From Phoronis australis (Eukaryota; Phoronida; Phoronidae), in contig NMRA01000449.1 of assembly GCA_002633005.1 (NCBI GenBank), positions 62,001-126,000 on the forward strand: a stretch of 64,000 nucleotides of DNA. The letters are read 5' to 3'. The notes below the pieces were generated by a model. That model was given only the letters and a program-made list of their open reading frames with translations. It was not told where the DNA came from and did not search any database. The first letter of the stretch is position 1. Every line of letters starts with the position of its first letter. The translations under genes were made by a program, and so were the position numbers. This document shows, piece by piece, positions 1-13,230 of the stretch.

Positions 1-1324
1 ATTTTGTATCAATTTACATTGAGTAGTTACACTCGATAACAGAAAGTTCAGTTCATTTACCTGAAACCAGTCGGCAGACGGAGGTGATGAAATTAACCAA
101 TGACGACATAGGTTCTTACAGTCTACTCAGCAGTTCACAAGATGCTTACTGGAGTCAGCTTATGGCTTGAATTCATCGTTTTATACCAATGAATCGTCAA
201 AATTTGATGTAAAACCCTCACGAATGCATTGAGTTTTAAAACAAGTGAGTTGTTTTATTTCGCTGTTACGAATTTATAGAAATTTTGAACGTACCGTAGC
301 CTATAAAGTTCCGTAGACCAACTTACCGAGGTCGGTCGTCGGAAGTTTGGAGTCTGTTCGGTTATAAAGGAGAATTGTTGTTCCGTGAAATACAAACAGA
401 CAGACAGGAGAGCATAACCGTGTGTTGTAATTTTTAGATGAGATTTTTTCAGTTCTAAATACACAAGGCTCGGTATAACGTAATAGTTCGCTGGAACCCG
501 ATCAGCGGTCGGACTGGAAACATTACGAACATAAACTAGCCGAGTTAGTCGGCTGCGAAAGTTGAAAACTAAACTACCAGTCACATAAAGAATAGACTAC
601 TGAACCAAAGAAATAATTTGCACGGGAATGTTTAGGTGAATTCAGTCGCCGCGAAACTGCAAATCTACGCACTCGTCTGGGGTCGTGCCAAGCCAGGTTT
701 CCTTTAACCGTACAGTGAAAACTAGGTGTACAATAACAATGATTTGAATAACGTATATATATCTAAATGAAGATTCCTCTAACATCTGACCATAGCATAT
801 AAATTCGAGTGATAGTTTCACAACAGCTGTCTGCAAGCAAACACTGAATTAGCATGGTCAATTTGCATCTGAAGCCGATAACACAGTATGATTTATTCAC
901 TGTTGATTTCTCTAAACATTTGCATTCACAAATTGCATCTACTGAGACAGACTTTGACAATTTGTTGCAGTTTTATATAGACATTGGTTAGGGCGGGAAT
1001 AATTCACAGACAAGGAGATACTTCACGGCCTCATACTTTCGGTATTAAGGCGTACTTTTCGTTCTTTACTGCCGGGAGCCACTTCGATTTACCCGCTTTC
1101 CTCGCAACGGGAACACAAGCGGGAACAATACGCCACACCATAGCGGCACACACTCGACTGAAGTACCACTGACGTCGGTGGGTCGTGTAGGCTTACTCAT
1201 CTTCCTCACAGATTAACGCGACACCTTTCAGCGAGGTGAGATCAACCGTATACGATGTAGTGTGGATAAAGAATGGTTAAGACGTAACAAAAACTAATTA
1301 AATCGGGCGGCATTCTTCTTTAGC
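1..1324 (+). mobile_element. THAP-type DNA transposon remnant, copy 1 (left end outside window)
   Basis: The stretch aligns along its length with 42512-44021 and, for the first ~575 bases, with the reverse complement of 31300-31910. It starts in the subterminal segment ATTTTGTATCAATTT and ends with GGGCGGCATTCTTCTTTAG, matching the right terminus of the full copy (GGTGGCATTCTCCTTTAAAAG). The part equivalent to the THAP coding region (about 1080-1170) is decayed and no frame survives. Short open frames here are not genes. Confidence 0.75.
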
Positions 1325-2412
1325 GTCTTTGAAATTATGCAATGAGACGAACAAATCGAGTCAACTGTCGACCTTCGTTATCTCGTTACAAGAAGGGTTC
1401 CGGATCCTGTCTAAAACCTTAATTGTAATCGAAGTTCGCTGTAACCAAATCAAGTTTTTAGAGAAAGTAAAAGCGATAGATTATTGGCAAGATGAAGAAA
1501 ATCCGTGAAATTTCTGAAGTCTTATTTTTGACACCAAAACACGCGACAGAAAACTACAGGCACCTTAATTCTTCTACAATACAGCAAAGAAGGAAAATTA
1601 AAAGCTGCATTCGCCTTGTTTAGCTGGATATAGAACGAAAATCGAATTAGGGTCTGTTTGCGGAATTTCCAGTAGGACTCTTTTAAACTTAGGGATCTGA
1701 TTTACATGACTTGTAATACTTTCGTACAGTGTATTAGGCTAACAATGCTTTGCTGTACCTGTTCTTTAATTTTTCTGACACCCCAAATCTGAAGTACCTA
1801 AAGACTAAGAACAAACGAAAAAGCGAATTAGTTAAACTTACCTGCTACCACGCCCGTCTATGGGGTAAATCACTAAGAGTTGGCAAAACAATCACGCTAA
1901 CGCTCGCATGCAAACGCTATTGCTGAGGGAACGAAGTTTGAACTACTAAGCTACAGATGTCACATGGCGTGATCAAGATTAGCTCTAAATTAATATTTTA
2001 GTTTGAAATCAAATTGTAACGGTCGAAGCTCCCACAAGGACAAATGAATATTTTATAAAACTAACATTTACCAATGCTTCTATGCTTGATTTCAGAGCGG
2101 CGAAAACAAAACAAGGTCTGATTAGTAATCTATAATGTGCTCGTAAGCGTAAAACATAAAAAAATCCTCGTCGACTGCTCAATGAACGTCAGCCACATTT
2201 AAGGTATATTCTAGACGAGAAATGTAAGAGTGCAGAAGTTAACCGTAGCTCGGAATCTCACCAGCTTGCTACGCCGAACCCCCTGTCGCTGAGCAAGATA
2301 TCAAGATGTTAAAGGCATCGGCCTTGATTTAAGCTAATGTCTGGGAGACAACGGCAAGAATTGTTAATTTGTAATAAAACCACAGAAACACTTCCGTTTT
2401 GTTGTTTTTTAT
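1325..2412. other. intergenic sequence, nothing recognised
   Basis: AT-rich sequence without a coding frame longer than chance, without a clear repeat shared with the rest of the window and without an RNA gene that I can recognise. Confidence 0.5.
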
Positions 2413-3723
2413 GGCTCTGTTTCATGAAAGGCGACTTAAGATTTAAGACGTTTAAGTCTTAAAAGGATACTAATCCCTAAATGATTTCACCCAATCATCT
2501 TTATGTCAACCAAAAACTCACACTACCTGCGTTACAGATTGGACATTATGGTTCTTGGTGGATGATCTTTTCCCACAGTTGCCGTGTACATGTAGGTTAT
2601 TTAGTCTGCCCATTTGGCAGACTTTGAACGTTTGAGGATTGTCGAGGATTACACAGCATTGGTTTGTGAATGGGGAAGTCGTTTTTAGTATCTGATAATA
2701 GGCCAAATCAGGGCTTGGCATCCTTTTAAGTCATACAAGACCAAATGACCACAAATCTATCTAAATTAACATCAAAATTAGGTCTAAGTTAAGATCGAAG
2801 ACGAACATTTAGAAACGACAGCTTGTCGTACACAAAATTGGATTTTTCTCATCGGTCTTAAAAGGATACTGAACACTGATTTCCACCAATCCTCGTTCTG
2901 TCACCTGCTAATGCATCATTGGCGTCAACCTTCCTAGTTAAAGGCTGAAATCAACGACAGACTCATACTCCTTACGTCACAGCTTGGACATTACTGTCAT
3001 TGGTGGATGTCTTTTCCCACAGTTGTCGCGTAATTCCCTAAAAGCGTAGGTCACACTTGTCCGCTTAGCAGACTTTGAAAGGAGTTTTTAAAATTTCACT
3101 CAAAATTTTGTGGGTTATCGAGGGTTACAGAGCATTATTTTGTTTCAGAGAACTGGATAGGAAAGTTGCATTTAGTATCTGTTAACAGGACAAAACCGGA
3201 CTTGGTATCCTTTTAACTTAGACATAAACTAAGTCACATTTTGACATAGGTGAGCACACAAACAACGCATTCGCCACCTGTTGCGAACTCTAAGCAAAGC
3301 GGTGTGTGAAATACGACTTCAAGAATAATCTTGGACTTGAAACTCTAACTGGGTAATTATTTAAATGCTTGGATACAGTTGTGATCTCGTTTGCTTGTAA
3401 GCACCCAGATATGGCTGGAAAATATCTTTTCGCATGTGCCGGTAAGTCGCCCTTCATAGTCTGTACGGTCTTCAATTTGTAGGGACAATAGATTGCAAAA
3501 ATATCCATGAAATTTGTTCCTCAAAAGTTTACAGTGATAACAGTAATGCTTTTTGGTCATTTAGACCAAAGTCCAATCTTAAGTCTACCCCGTAGTCAGG
3601 CTAACTTTCGGTCTTAATGTCGGTCGTAAGATCTTTCATGAAACGGGGCTAAGACATCTTGGTCCTAAGTTAGCTCGATTTTGGTCTGAGTTAAGACAGA
3701 AAAAGTTTCATGAAACGAGCCCC
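2413..3723. mobile_element. non-autonomous TIR DNA transposon, ~1.3 kb
   Basis: Left end GGCTCTGTTTCATGAAAG (2413-2430) and right end GTTTCATGAAACGAGCCC (3705-3722) are inverted repeats of each other, each containing the palindrome TTTCATGAAA. Internally a ~200-bp block containing a TTGGTGGATG(A)TCTTTTCCCACAGTTG motif occurs twice (about 2540-2720 and 2960-3220), each preceded by an AAAAGGATACT motif. The right part is repeated at 49430-49925. No transposase frame is present. Confidence 0.7.
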
Positions 3724-4492
3724 TGGTCAAAGCTGACAACTTCAAAAACTCTATTCCACGTAACAACAATCACCAAAATGCGTTTTTTGTCCGTAAAATG
3801 AACAATCTCTCTTAAAGGTATTCATTGTACTTTTCAAAACGTAATGAAAGTAAACATCTATTTGCATTTGCATGAGCCCATACCACCACTTACATGTACC
3901 GTCGTGACTGTATGCCGGAGTAGCCAAAGAAATAATAATTAAAGGATTGGGACAAACTGAGAATTACACCTCATTGTAATGCGAAAGGAAACAACAAACA
4001 GGCCAGTCGTCTCAAAAAGTTGTTAATTTCATTAAAGCTTGTAAACATGAAGTGAAATTTTCATTTCAGAGAAAGAACGAAATAGCTACATTCTGCCCAG
4101 AATGCATTGCGCTCTAGTCACCCTTACACCCGTACACAAAGGAGTGAGGGAATTAATTTGGGCCACTAACTAAATTTCATAGACAAAAGAAAATCGTACT
4201 CACTCATAAAAGCAACCCTTCAAAATAAGTAGAATTCAGATGAGAGACAATCCTAAATGGATTGATTAGTTTCTGATTTTTGTACAAGTTCTCAAACATG
4301 TGGCGTAAAGGAAACTTTAATCTATTTAACGCTATACCAAGATGTCAGTGCGAATGTTTTCTAGGAATAATTTTATCATTTAGTTTGAGGCCTCAGAATG
4401 GAGCCATACATGTATCGGATTACTAAAAGACGAGGTTGACGTTTTTTGATTAAAAAATCCTGCTCCGTTCTGGTGACCAAGTTGAAAGTTTA
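3724..4492. other. intergenic sequence, nothing recognised
   Basis: No coding, RNA or repeat signal that I can support between the TIR element and the LINE fragment. Confidence 0.45.
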
Positions 4493-5013
4493 TTCAAGAC
4501 GTGTTGTAGTTGCATCGATATCTCGGGGCTGGCTCATGCAAGTGGGCAAAAGGTGCCATATTATTTGCATGATGGTATGTACTACATGACAGGTGATCAG
4601 GAAGGTCATTGACATAAATTAGGAAGAGAAGAGGGCTTAAGGCGTTACCTTGTAGCACACCTGAGTTTACGAACCCTGAAGAAGATGCTGAAAAACAACG
4701 CCATCAAGAACACTGTGTGTACGTGCACGATCAGGGAGATACGAAGTGGTGATATTTAGAAGATTTCCAGTTATCTCATACAATTGGAATTTTTGGAGTA
4801 GAAAGTCCAGAGGAACACAAGAAGGATGACCCTGGCACTCTCACCCTTCTCAAAATGTACACGAATCTCATGTACTATTGCAACAAGTTGTGCCAATCCA
4901 AATTGGCGATGGTAAATCAAATTGTTTTGTTTGCGAAATGTAAGGGCAGTTTGAACAATAATTTTCTCGAAGATTTTGGATGGGGTGTTAAAGTTATAGG
5001 ACTTTATCGACAA
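4493..5013 (-). pseudogene. LINE reverse-transcriptase fragment (CR1/jockey-like), inactivated
   Basis: Minus-strand frames show SKIFEKIIV..NNLIYHRQFG (RT fingers, near 4980-4900) and then, in another frame, GVLQGNALSPLLFLIYVNDL (near 4660-4600), which corresponds to the GVPQGSVLGPLLF.IYINDL block of non-LTR retrotransposons. The position of the catalytic (Y/F)ADD box reads HANN, so both aspartates are lost. Frameshift and stops separate the blocks. It is a dead 5'- and 3'-truncated copy. Confidence 0.75.
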
Positions 5014-5047
5014 GTCTGTGCACTTAGCAAAATATCTAGAAAACCAT

Positions 5048-5406
5048 AGATTTTAACCTAGTAAACTATATATTTTAACCTAGTAAACTATATATTTTAA
5101 CCTAGTAAACTATATATTTTAACCTAGTAAACTATATATTTTAACCTAGCAAACTATATATTTTAACCTAGTAAACTATATATTTTAACCTAGTAAACTA
5201 TACATTTTAACCTAGTAAACTATACATTTTAACCTAGTAAACTATAGATTTTAACCTAGTAAACTATATATTTTAACCTAGTAAACTATATATTTTAACC
5301 TAGTAAACTATATATTTTAACCTAGTAAACTATATATTTTAACCTAGTAAACTATATATTTTAACCTAGTAAACTATATATTTTAACCTAGTAAACTATA
5401 TATTTT
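5048..5406. repeat. 22-bp minisatellite, ~16 copies
   Basis: Head-to-tail units of consensus TAGTAAACTATATATTTTAACC, with only scattered single-base variants (e.g. tatacatttt, tatagatttt, ctagcaaac). Directly followed by unrelated sequence and then by the duplicated segment starting at 5502. Confidence 0.97.
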
Positions 5407-6329
5407 CAGAAAATAGAAAGCCAGTAGAATTTTTGACTTTTTACCAATCAGCTATTAAGTGGGTCACGTGACCATCTTTATCAAAACGGAAAGTTACGTT
5501 GACAGCAAGACAACGGTATCAATAAAATGATCAAATTTTAGTTGATATAAATGTTCAAGATGAGATATAAAAACGCTGCTGCAGTTTTCTTAAATCTCCT
5601 TTCGTTAAAAGTTCAAGGTTAGATATGGAAAATGCTGTTATAGTTTTCTAACATATCATTAGTTTTCTTGCTATATTAAACATTTTTCATGAAAATCATA
5701 AAAAGGCATATTGTTTTATAGCACCTCAAGCAAAAACGTAACATTTTAAAAAGTCGGAACAGTGTTTTTGAGAACGGTGCATAAAGTAAAGTATCAAAAA
5801 TTTCCGATCAGCCATTTTTGAGATATGGTGGTTTGAAATCAGCCAAATTTCGCCATTCTTATAGAGTCCTGCATAAGGTTATATAGAGTTATGAGGCGAT
5901 AGTTAGAAATTTCCGTTTTCTTAAATCATTTATTTATATATAGGAACCATAATTCCATGTTTTCAAGTAGACGAATACGTACCTAGCTTAAGGAGTATTT
6001 AAATAGGTTTGTTAGAGGCGTGGTAAGTTCGTTGGCAATCATTCTGATCATACTGTTGGAGACGTGAGCTGTGCCATCGTATTTTTTGGGGTCAGTTTCA
6101 TGGAGGTACTTGCAAACATCGGTTTGGTGAGCCAGGATGTCAGAGAGCTGGTCGAGACATCGTTCTTGGAGATAGGGAAATTTACCTACTTCTGTCGGTG
6201 TAATGTGAATTCAAACTTCTGCAGAACTTTTGAGAGTTGGCGAAGATTTCAGATCGTCATTTCGTTTCAAAGATGATAATAATCTTGTAGTAGTTTTAGC
6301 TATAACGTGACTATATCTGATAACAGATA

Positions 6330-8475
6330 CTTATTTATTTATTTATTTATTGTGATACTTAAAATGAGGGTGGCCTCTTCAGAGATAGCACTGCTTTTCA
6401 AGAGTGCCCTCAACAACAAAAAAGTAATATAATACAAGGAAGTAATAAAACAACAATTAAATATACGTAATAAAGATACATTTAAAACAGGTTGAGAATT
6501 AAGACAATAAATAAATGACGAAGAATGGTGAAAATTTAACTAATAGAGATGAAATAAATAAAGAGATGACTCTAAACAGTGAGAGTATTTACGACAATGA
6601 AAGAATGACATGATTAAGACAGGTAGGGTATAAAAGGTTAAGTAAATTACAGCCACTTTTTTAATATTACGTTTGAAAGTATCAATTAAATTGGACAGTT
6701 TAATTTCTGGGCTAAGAGAATTCCATATTGTAGCAGCAGCAAACATAAAAGGTCTCTTTCCGGTCTCGATTTTAATTTTTTAAAAGAAACATTTCCAGTA
6801 ACAGAAGAGCGTGTAGAATGTACAGCTTGACTGCTATTGAATTTTCGGTTGAGATATGCTAGAGCCAAGCCGTGATTACGGTTGAGTAGTCAGAAAGAAT
6901 ACCACCGTATTTGGTGGCCTGCTTACGGTCGTATAAGTAGTTTTTAAACCAAAGGAGTTCGTTATCATTAACTCCATAAGACTCTAGTTTCTGTAATAGA
7001 ATACCATGGTCCACAGTGTCAAAGGCTTTCTTAAGGTCAACAAATACAGCACCAGTAAGCCTCCTCTGATCCATATTATTAAAATAAACTCAGTAGCATG
7101 AATATTTGTAGTCAAAGTGGAATGCAAGGGACGGAAACCTGCCGAGAGAAGAGAATTTTGCTCCAGGAATTGCTGAAGCTGCTTTTGGACACACCTTTCA
7201 AGAATTTTGGACACTGCAGAGAGGACCGATATCCGTCTATAATTCTCGCAACTGGACTTTTCACCATCTTTAAAAACAGGAGTAACAACCGCCATCTTCC
7301 ATTCTCTAGGAATTGTGGCCGTTTTTAAACTTAAATTCATGATACTCGTAAGGGGCTCAGCTATTTGCTGAGACGCCAGTTTTAATAATTTGGCATCAAT
7401 GCTATCCATGCGACTGACACTACTAGTGTTCAGAGTTTTCATTTGTTCTCGGACGTAGCCTACTTGAATGTCTTGAAACTTAAATGATATTCCCTCCTGT
7501 ATCTTAGGCTTGAGCTCTATAGTTGACATACTGATTTTTTTCAGCACGTTTTTGGCCAATTCCAGTAAAAAGTCATTAAATGCATTCGCTATTTTACTTT
7601 TGTCCGAAACAACATCGTTACCAGTTAGAAATTCATTTGCGACAGACTTGGACTTGTTAGGTAAAATTGATTTCATGATTTTCCAGAGAGTTTTTCCGTT
7701 AGATTTGTTTTCATTAATGACTTGGTCGTAAAACTCAACCTTAGACCGTTTAAGAGCATTGTTTACCTTATTTCTAGCTTTCTTAAAGATACCCCAGTCA
7801 GAAGAATTTCGAGTACGCTGAGCTATTCGCTTCAGGTAGTCTCTCTTGCGAGAGAGAGCTATGAGATTATCATTATACCACTCGGGTGATTTGCCCTTTA
7901 ATTTCAATTGGATCACGGGAGCATGATTATTAATTACTCCAGTGAAACTTTGCTTGAAAATCGTCCAAGCAGCATCGGGGTCAACAGTGGCGGTAACGGC
8001 GCCCCAATCAATCGCCTGTAGGTCTTTGAGAAAGTCTTCGTCATCGTAGGTGCAATATGAACGCTTGGTAATGACACATGGCGGAAATCTAGGGCGACAA
8101 GCCTTATACGCTGTGAATACAAGATTATGATCTCTAATCCCAATGGGTATACTATCAAACCTTGTGAACGTTTGATACAAGAATAAGCTCAAGGCACGTG
8201 GAAGTTTTGTCGGTAACCCTTGTGGGCACGTTAATAATATTCTGCATACCCAACTCTCGTTCCTATGCCCTAATCTTACACAATGCATCATAATTAAAAT
8301 CACCAGTAACAATAAAATCTTTGCTAGTGTGAGCTTGATTATGAACCATACTTTTTAAACGTTCAGTCAAATTTTCTGTGTACTCTGCGTTCGCAGAGGG
8401 GGGTGTGTAGACTGATCCAAAAATTAAGTTCTTCGATTTAGGGATGCCAATCTAAACCCAGAACGATTCCACCTG
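6330..8475 (-). pseudogene. CR1/L2-like LINE ORF2, copy A, 5'-truncated and internally deleted
   Basis: On the minus strand the frame from 8312 to 6984 carries the endonuclease-RT linker and RT fingers (SVLSAVSKILERCVQKQL..FLEQNSLLSAGFR). A one-base frameshift near 7075 moves into the frame holding RT motif A (GAVFVDLKKAFDTVDHGIL). RT motifs B and C are removed by the internal deletion, and the C-terminal GKRPFMFAAATIWNSLSP block follows near 6770-6700. The 3' end has an (AATA)n tail at 6330-6351. It cannot encode an active protein. Confidence 0.88.
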
Positions 8476-9195
8476 CAGTTTATGTAGGATCCTACAAAAA
8501 TAGTTATCATTAGATTCTTATGAAACTTTCAGATACTACGCTTTATGCATTACTTTCTACAACTCCAGGAACTGTTTTTAAGATGTTCCACTTTCATATG
8601 AGGGGCTATCAAAAATAGGACCTCTGTGAATATATGAAAAAAATGATGTTGCATAAAATGATAACGTAAAGGTAATTTAGAAAACGACAACAACGTTTTT
8701 GAAATTTCACTCTGCATATTTACATAAAAAAATTTGGTTTATGTTGTTGGTACCGTTTTTTTGCTATGAATTTTATTGTACCTTTCATTTCTGTAAAATT
8801 TTACTACAAGTTATGGTCACCTGACGCAATTAATGACAGATTGATATAAAGCAAAAATCATTTTCCACAGGTTTCTTACCTTTAGAAAATACGTACTTTT
8901 ACTGTGTTTTGTGGCGGTGAACAGGATTGCTCATCCATGAGCAACCCTGCCCATGTGGCACTTACTAAGCCACAACACCACGTTCCTTACAATATCTCTT
9001 TTTATCACTCCGGCTGGTCTGCTCACTCAGCTTGTCCAGAACCCTGCTTTGCAGGTTGTTATAGCCCAGTTGGCTGTTTGGTGTACCCACTTGGTACTTT
9101 ATATGATATATGTCCATTTGGCAGTTTGTACCCATTTAGTACTTGTTATTGAATTTGCCGTTTGGCTCGACCCAGTTGGTAGGCAATCGGCCAAT

Positions 9196-9250
9196 ACCAA
9201 TTTGGTATTATGCACCCATTTGGTATTATGTACCCATTTGGTACTATGTT
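9196..9250. repeat. 18-bp tandem repeat, ~3 units, in segment A
   Basis: Units of consensus ACCCATTTGGTATTATGT. The surrounding 250 bp carry diverged single copies of the core (CCCATTTAGTACT, CCCACTTGGTACTT, CCATTTGGCAGT). Confidence 0.85.
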
Positions 9251-10369
9251 AACCTGGGTCACTTAGTATCCGATACTCAATTACACTTTGGGTATCGGAA
9301 ATGTGTGTGTAACCTCTTGTAATTAAGGAACCCTTCTGGTTCCTTCTGTAAAATATTTATTTGTAGAGCTGTGTCCCTGAAATTCCCAATACAACTCCTA
9401 GTTAGTTCCTACCATGTCCGATGGTAGCGCTGTTGTTCTTTCTCTCCAGCTTCCTGTCGGCCCAGCCTCAAGCAACAGTACATTCACTCGTAAGTTTTCC
9501 TAATTAGACAGTTTGATACCTCTCCCACCCTCCCTACCCTGGGTTCCNGCAAGACAACGGTATCAATAAAATGATCAAATTTTAGTTGATATAAATGTTC
9601 AAGATGAGATATAAAAACGCTGCTACAGTTTTCTTAAATCTCCTTTCGTTAAAAGTTCAAGGTTAGATATGGAAAATGCTGTTATAGTTTTCTAACATAT
9701 TATTAGTTTTCTTGCTACATTAAAGATTTTTCATGAAAATCACAAAAAGGCATATTGTTTGATAGCACCTCAAGCAAAAATGAAACATTTAAAAAAGCCC
9801 GTACAGTGCTTTTGAGAACGGTGCACAAAGTAAAGTATCAAAAATTTCCGATCAGTCATTTTTGAGATATGGTGGTTTGAAATCAGCCAAATTTCGCCAT
9901 TCTTTAAGAGTCCTGCATAAGGTTATATAGAGTTATGAGACGATAGTTAGAAATTTCCGTTTTCTTAAATCATTTATTTATGTATAGGAACCATAATTCC
10001 ATGTTTTCAAGTAGACGAATACGTACCTAGCTGAAGAAGTATTTAAACAGGTTTGTTAGAGGCGTTGTAAGTTCGTTGGCAATCATTCTGATCATACTGT
10101 TGGAGACGTGAGCTGTGCCATCGTATTTGTTGGGGTCAGTTTCATGGAGGTACTTGCAAACATCGGTTTGGTGAGCCAGGATGTCAGAGAGCTGGTCGAA
10201 ACATCGTTCTTGGAGAAAGGGAAATTTACGTACTCCTGTCGGTGTAATTTGAATTCAAACTTCTGCAGAACTTTTGAGAGTTGGCGAAGATTTCAGATCA
10301 TCATTTCGTTTCAAAGATGATAATAATCTTGTCGTAGTTTTAGCTATAACGTGACTATATCTGATAACA

Positions 10370-13230
10370 GATATTTATTTATTTATTTATTTACTTTATT
10401 TATTTATTGTGATACTTAAAATGAGGGTGGCCTCTTCAGTTATAGCACTGCTTTTCAAGAGGGCCCTCAACAACAAAAAAGTAATATAATACAAGGAAGT
10501 AATAAAACAACAATTAAATATACGTAACAAAGATACATTTAAAACAGGTTGAGAATTAAGACAATAAATATATGACGAAGAATGGTGAAAATTTAACTAA
10601 GAGAGATGAAATAAATAAAGAAATGACTCTAAACAGTGAGAGTATTTACGACAATGAAAGAATGACATGATTAAGACTGGTAGGGTGTAAAAGGTTAAGT
10701 AAATTACAGCCACTTTTTAATATTACGTTTGAAAGTATCAATTAAATCGGACTGTTTAATTTCTGTGGGCTAAGAGAATTCCATATTGTAGCAGCAGCAA
10801 ACATAAAAGATCTCTTGCCGGTCTCGATTTTAATTTTGTTAAAAGAAACATTTCCAGTAACAGAAGAGCGTGTAGAATATACAGCTTGACTGCAATTGAA
10901 TTTTCGGTTGAGATATGCTGGAGCCAAGCCATTGATACATCTTTACGTACAACAAGCAGAGAGATGTTTACTTATTTGTCTTACATTCATAAATCCCAGC
11001 TTGGAATACAAGTCATCGACCTTGGTGTTCCTAATTCTAGTACCCAGGATAGCCCTGGCGGCTCTATTTTGGACTACTTGGATTTTGCTGACAAGTGTAT
11101 TACTGGTATGCACCCAAACCGGTAAACAATAATCATTATGAGGCCGAATAATAGAATGGTAAGGTGTATTAAGAGTACTGACATTAAGAAAATTGTCTAG
11201 ACGTTTAAGTACACCGATTTTCTTTGATAATTTCTTTTTGATGTGATCTATGTGGTTATTAAATTTAAGATTGAGATCTAAAATAAGGCCCAATTACTTA
11301 AACTTGTCAATATTCTCGATGGGAGAACCGTTGATAGAAAGAGACAGTTTTTGTTGTTTTAATTTCTGCTGGGCTCCCAACAGCATCGACTTGGTTTTGC
11401 TAACGTTAAGAGTGAGTTTATTTTGAATCAGCCAGTCATGGATAAGGGGTAGCTCATTGTTGAGAGAAGTTTCGAGTTCTTTTACTAATCCAGCTGTGGA
11501 CATAATTACAGTGTTATCAGCATATAAAACTGGGACACTGTTGTGGAGGACAGTAGGGAGGTCGTTAACAAAAATAGTTAATAATAGAGGGCCTAGAATG
11601 GAACCCTGAGGTGCGCCCGTGATTACAGTTGAGTAGTCAGAAAGAATACCACCGTATTTGGTGGCATGCTTACGGTCGTATAAGTAGTTTTTAAACCAAA
11701 GGAGTTCGTTATCATTAACTCCATAAGACTCTAGTTTCTGTAATAGAATACCATGGTCCACAGTGTCAAAGGCTTTCTTAAGGTCAACAAATACAGCACC
11801 AGTAAGCCTCCGCTGATCCATATTATTAAAATAAACTCAGTAGCAGGAATATTTGTAGTCAGAGTGGAATGCAAGGGACGGAAACCTGCCGAGAGAAGAG
11901 AATTTTGCTCCAGGAATTGCTGAAGCTGCTTTTGGACACACCTTTCAAGAATTTTGGACACTGCAGAGAGGACCGATATCGGTCTATAATTCTCGAAACT
12001 GGACTCTTCACCATCTTTAAAAACACGAGTAACAACCGCCATCTTCCATTCTCTAGGAATTGTGGCAGTTTTTAAACTTAAGTTCATGATACACGGTAAG
12101 GGGCTCAGCTATTTGCTGAGACGCCAGTTTTAATAGTTTGGCATCAATGCTATCGATGCCACTGGCACTACTAGAGTTCAGAGTTTTCATTTGTTCTCCG
12201 ACGTAGTCGACTTGAATGTCTTGAAACTTAAATGATATTCCCTCCCGTATCTTAGGCTGGAGCTGAATAGTTGACATACTGATTTTTTCAGCAAGTTTTT
12301 GGCCAATTCCAGTAAAAAGTCATTAAATGCATTTGCTATTTTACTTTTGTCCGAAACAACATCGTTACCAATTAGAAATTCATTTGCGACAGACTTGGAC
12401 TTGTTAGGTAAAGTTGATTTTACGATTTTCCAGAGAATTTTTCCGTTAGATTTGTTTTCATTAATAACTTGGTCGTAATACTCAGCCTGAGCCCGTTTAA
12501 GAGCATTGTTTACCATATTTCTAGCTTTCTTAAAGATACTCCATTCAGATGAATTTCGAGTACGCTGAGCTATTCTTTTCAGGTAGTCTCTCTTGCGAGA
12601 GAGAGCTATGAGATTATCATTATACCACTCGGGTGATTTAATTTTAATTTCAATTGGATTACGGGGGCATGATTATTAATTACTCCAATGAAACTTTGCT
12701 TGAAAATCGTCCAAGCAGCATCGGGGTCAACAGCGGCGGTATCGGCGCCCCAATCAATTGCCTGTAGGTCTCTGAGAAAGTCTTCGTTATCGAAGGTGCG
12801 ATATGAACGCTTGGTAATGATAAATGGCGGAAATCTAGGGCGACAAGTCTTATACGCTCTGAATACGAGATTATGATCGCTAATCCCAATGGGTATACTA
12901 TCAAACTTAAAAACTTTGTGAACGTTTAATACAAGCATAAGCTCAAGGCACGTTGAAGTTTTGTCTGTAACCCTTGTGGGCACGTTAATAATATTCTGCA
13001 TACCCAACTCTCGTTCCTATGCCCTAATCTTACACAATGCATCATAATTAAAATCACCAGTAACAATAAAATCTTTGCTAGTGTGAGCTTGATTATGAAC
13101 CATACTTTTCAAATGTTCAGTCAAATTTTCTATGTACTTTGCGTTCGCAGAGGGTGGTCTGTAGACTGATCCAAAAATTAAGTTCTTCGATTTAGGGATG
13201 CCAATCTAAACCCAGAGCTATTCCACATAA
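10370..13230 (-). pseudogene. CR1/L2-like LINE ORF2, copy B, 5'-truncated, inactivated
   Basis: Minus strand, order from 13230 down: C-terminal half of the AP endonuclease (GSVYRPPSAN, FIVTGDFNYD, then ISDHNLVF near 12880), the linker, RT fingers, motif A (GAVFVDLKKAFDTV, ~11790), motif B (GAPQGSILGPLL, ~11600), motif C, then the C-terminal domain with FAAATIWNSLSP near 10790. Defects seen: frameshift at ~11820 shared with copy A; an in-frame TAA at ~11293; further frameshifts at ~12606 and ~12250; and motif C reads LYADNTVIM where active enzymes have YADD. The (AATA)n tail is at 10370-10408. The endonuclease N-terminus is missing. Confidence 0.9.

Larger units (their letters stand above)
5502..9547. 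repeat. segment A of a direct tandem duplication (4.0 kb)
   Basis: Begins GCAAGACAACGGTATC and ends CCCTACCCTGGGTTCC. The same start recurs at 9549 directly after a single N, and the same end recurs at 14312, so two copies lie head to tail. Relative to segment B this copy lacks about 690 bp inside the LINE (junction at ~6890, equal to 10929-11617 in B). The copies differ by scattered substitutions of a few percent. Confidence 0.95.

Noticed and set aside
6064-6276. Repeated frame MSCAIVFFGVSFMEV..., also at 10108-10320
   Set aside because: Both are in the flank of the duplicated segments; conservation reflects the DNA duplication and not coding selection.
8904-9252. Overlapping frames with repeated THLVL / PFGSLYP residues, also at 13692-14025
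   Set aside because: They arise from the 18-bp ACCCATTTGGTATTATGT repeats and their decayed neighbours in several frames at once.
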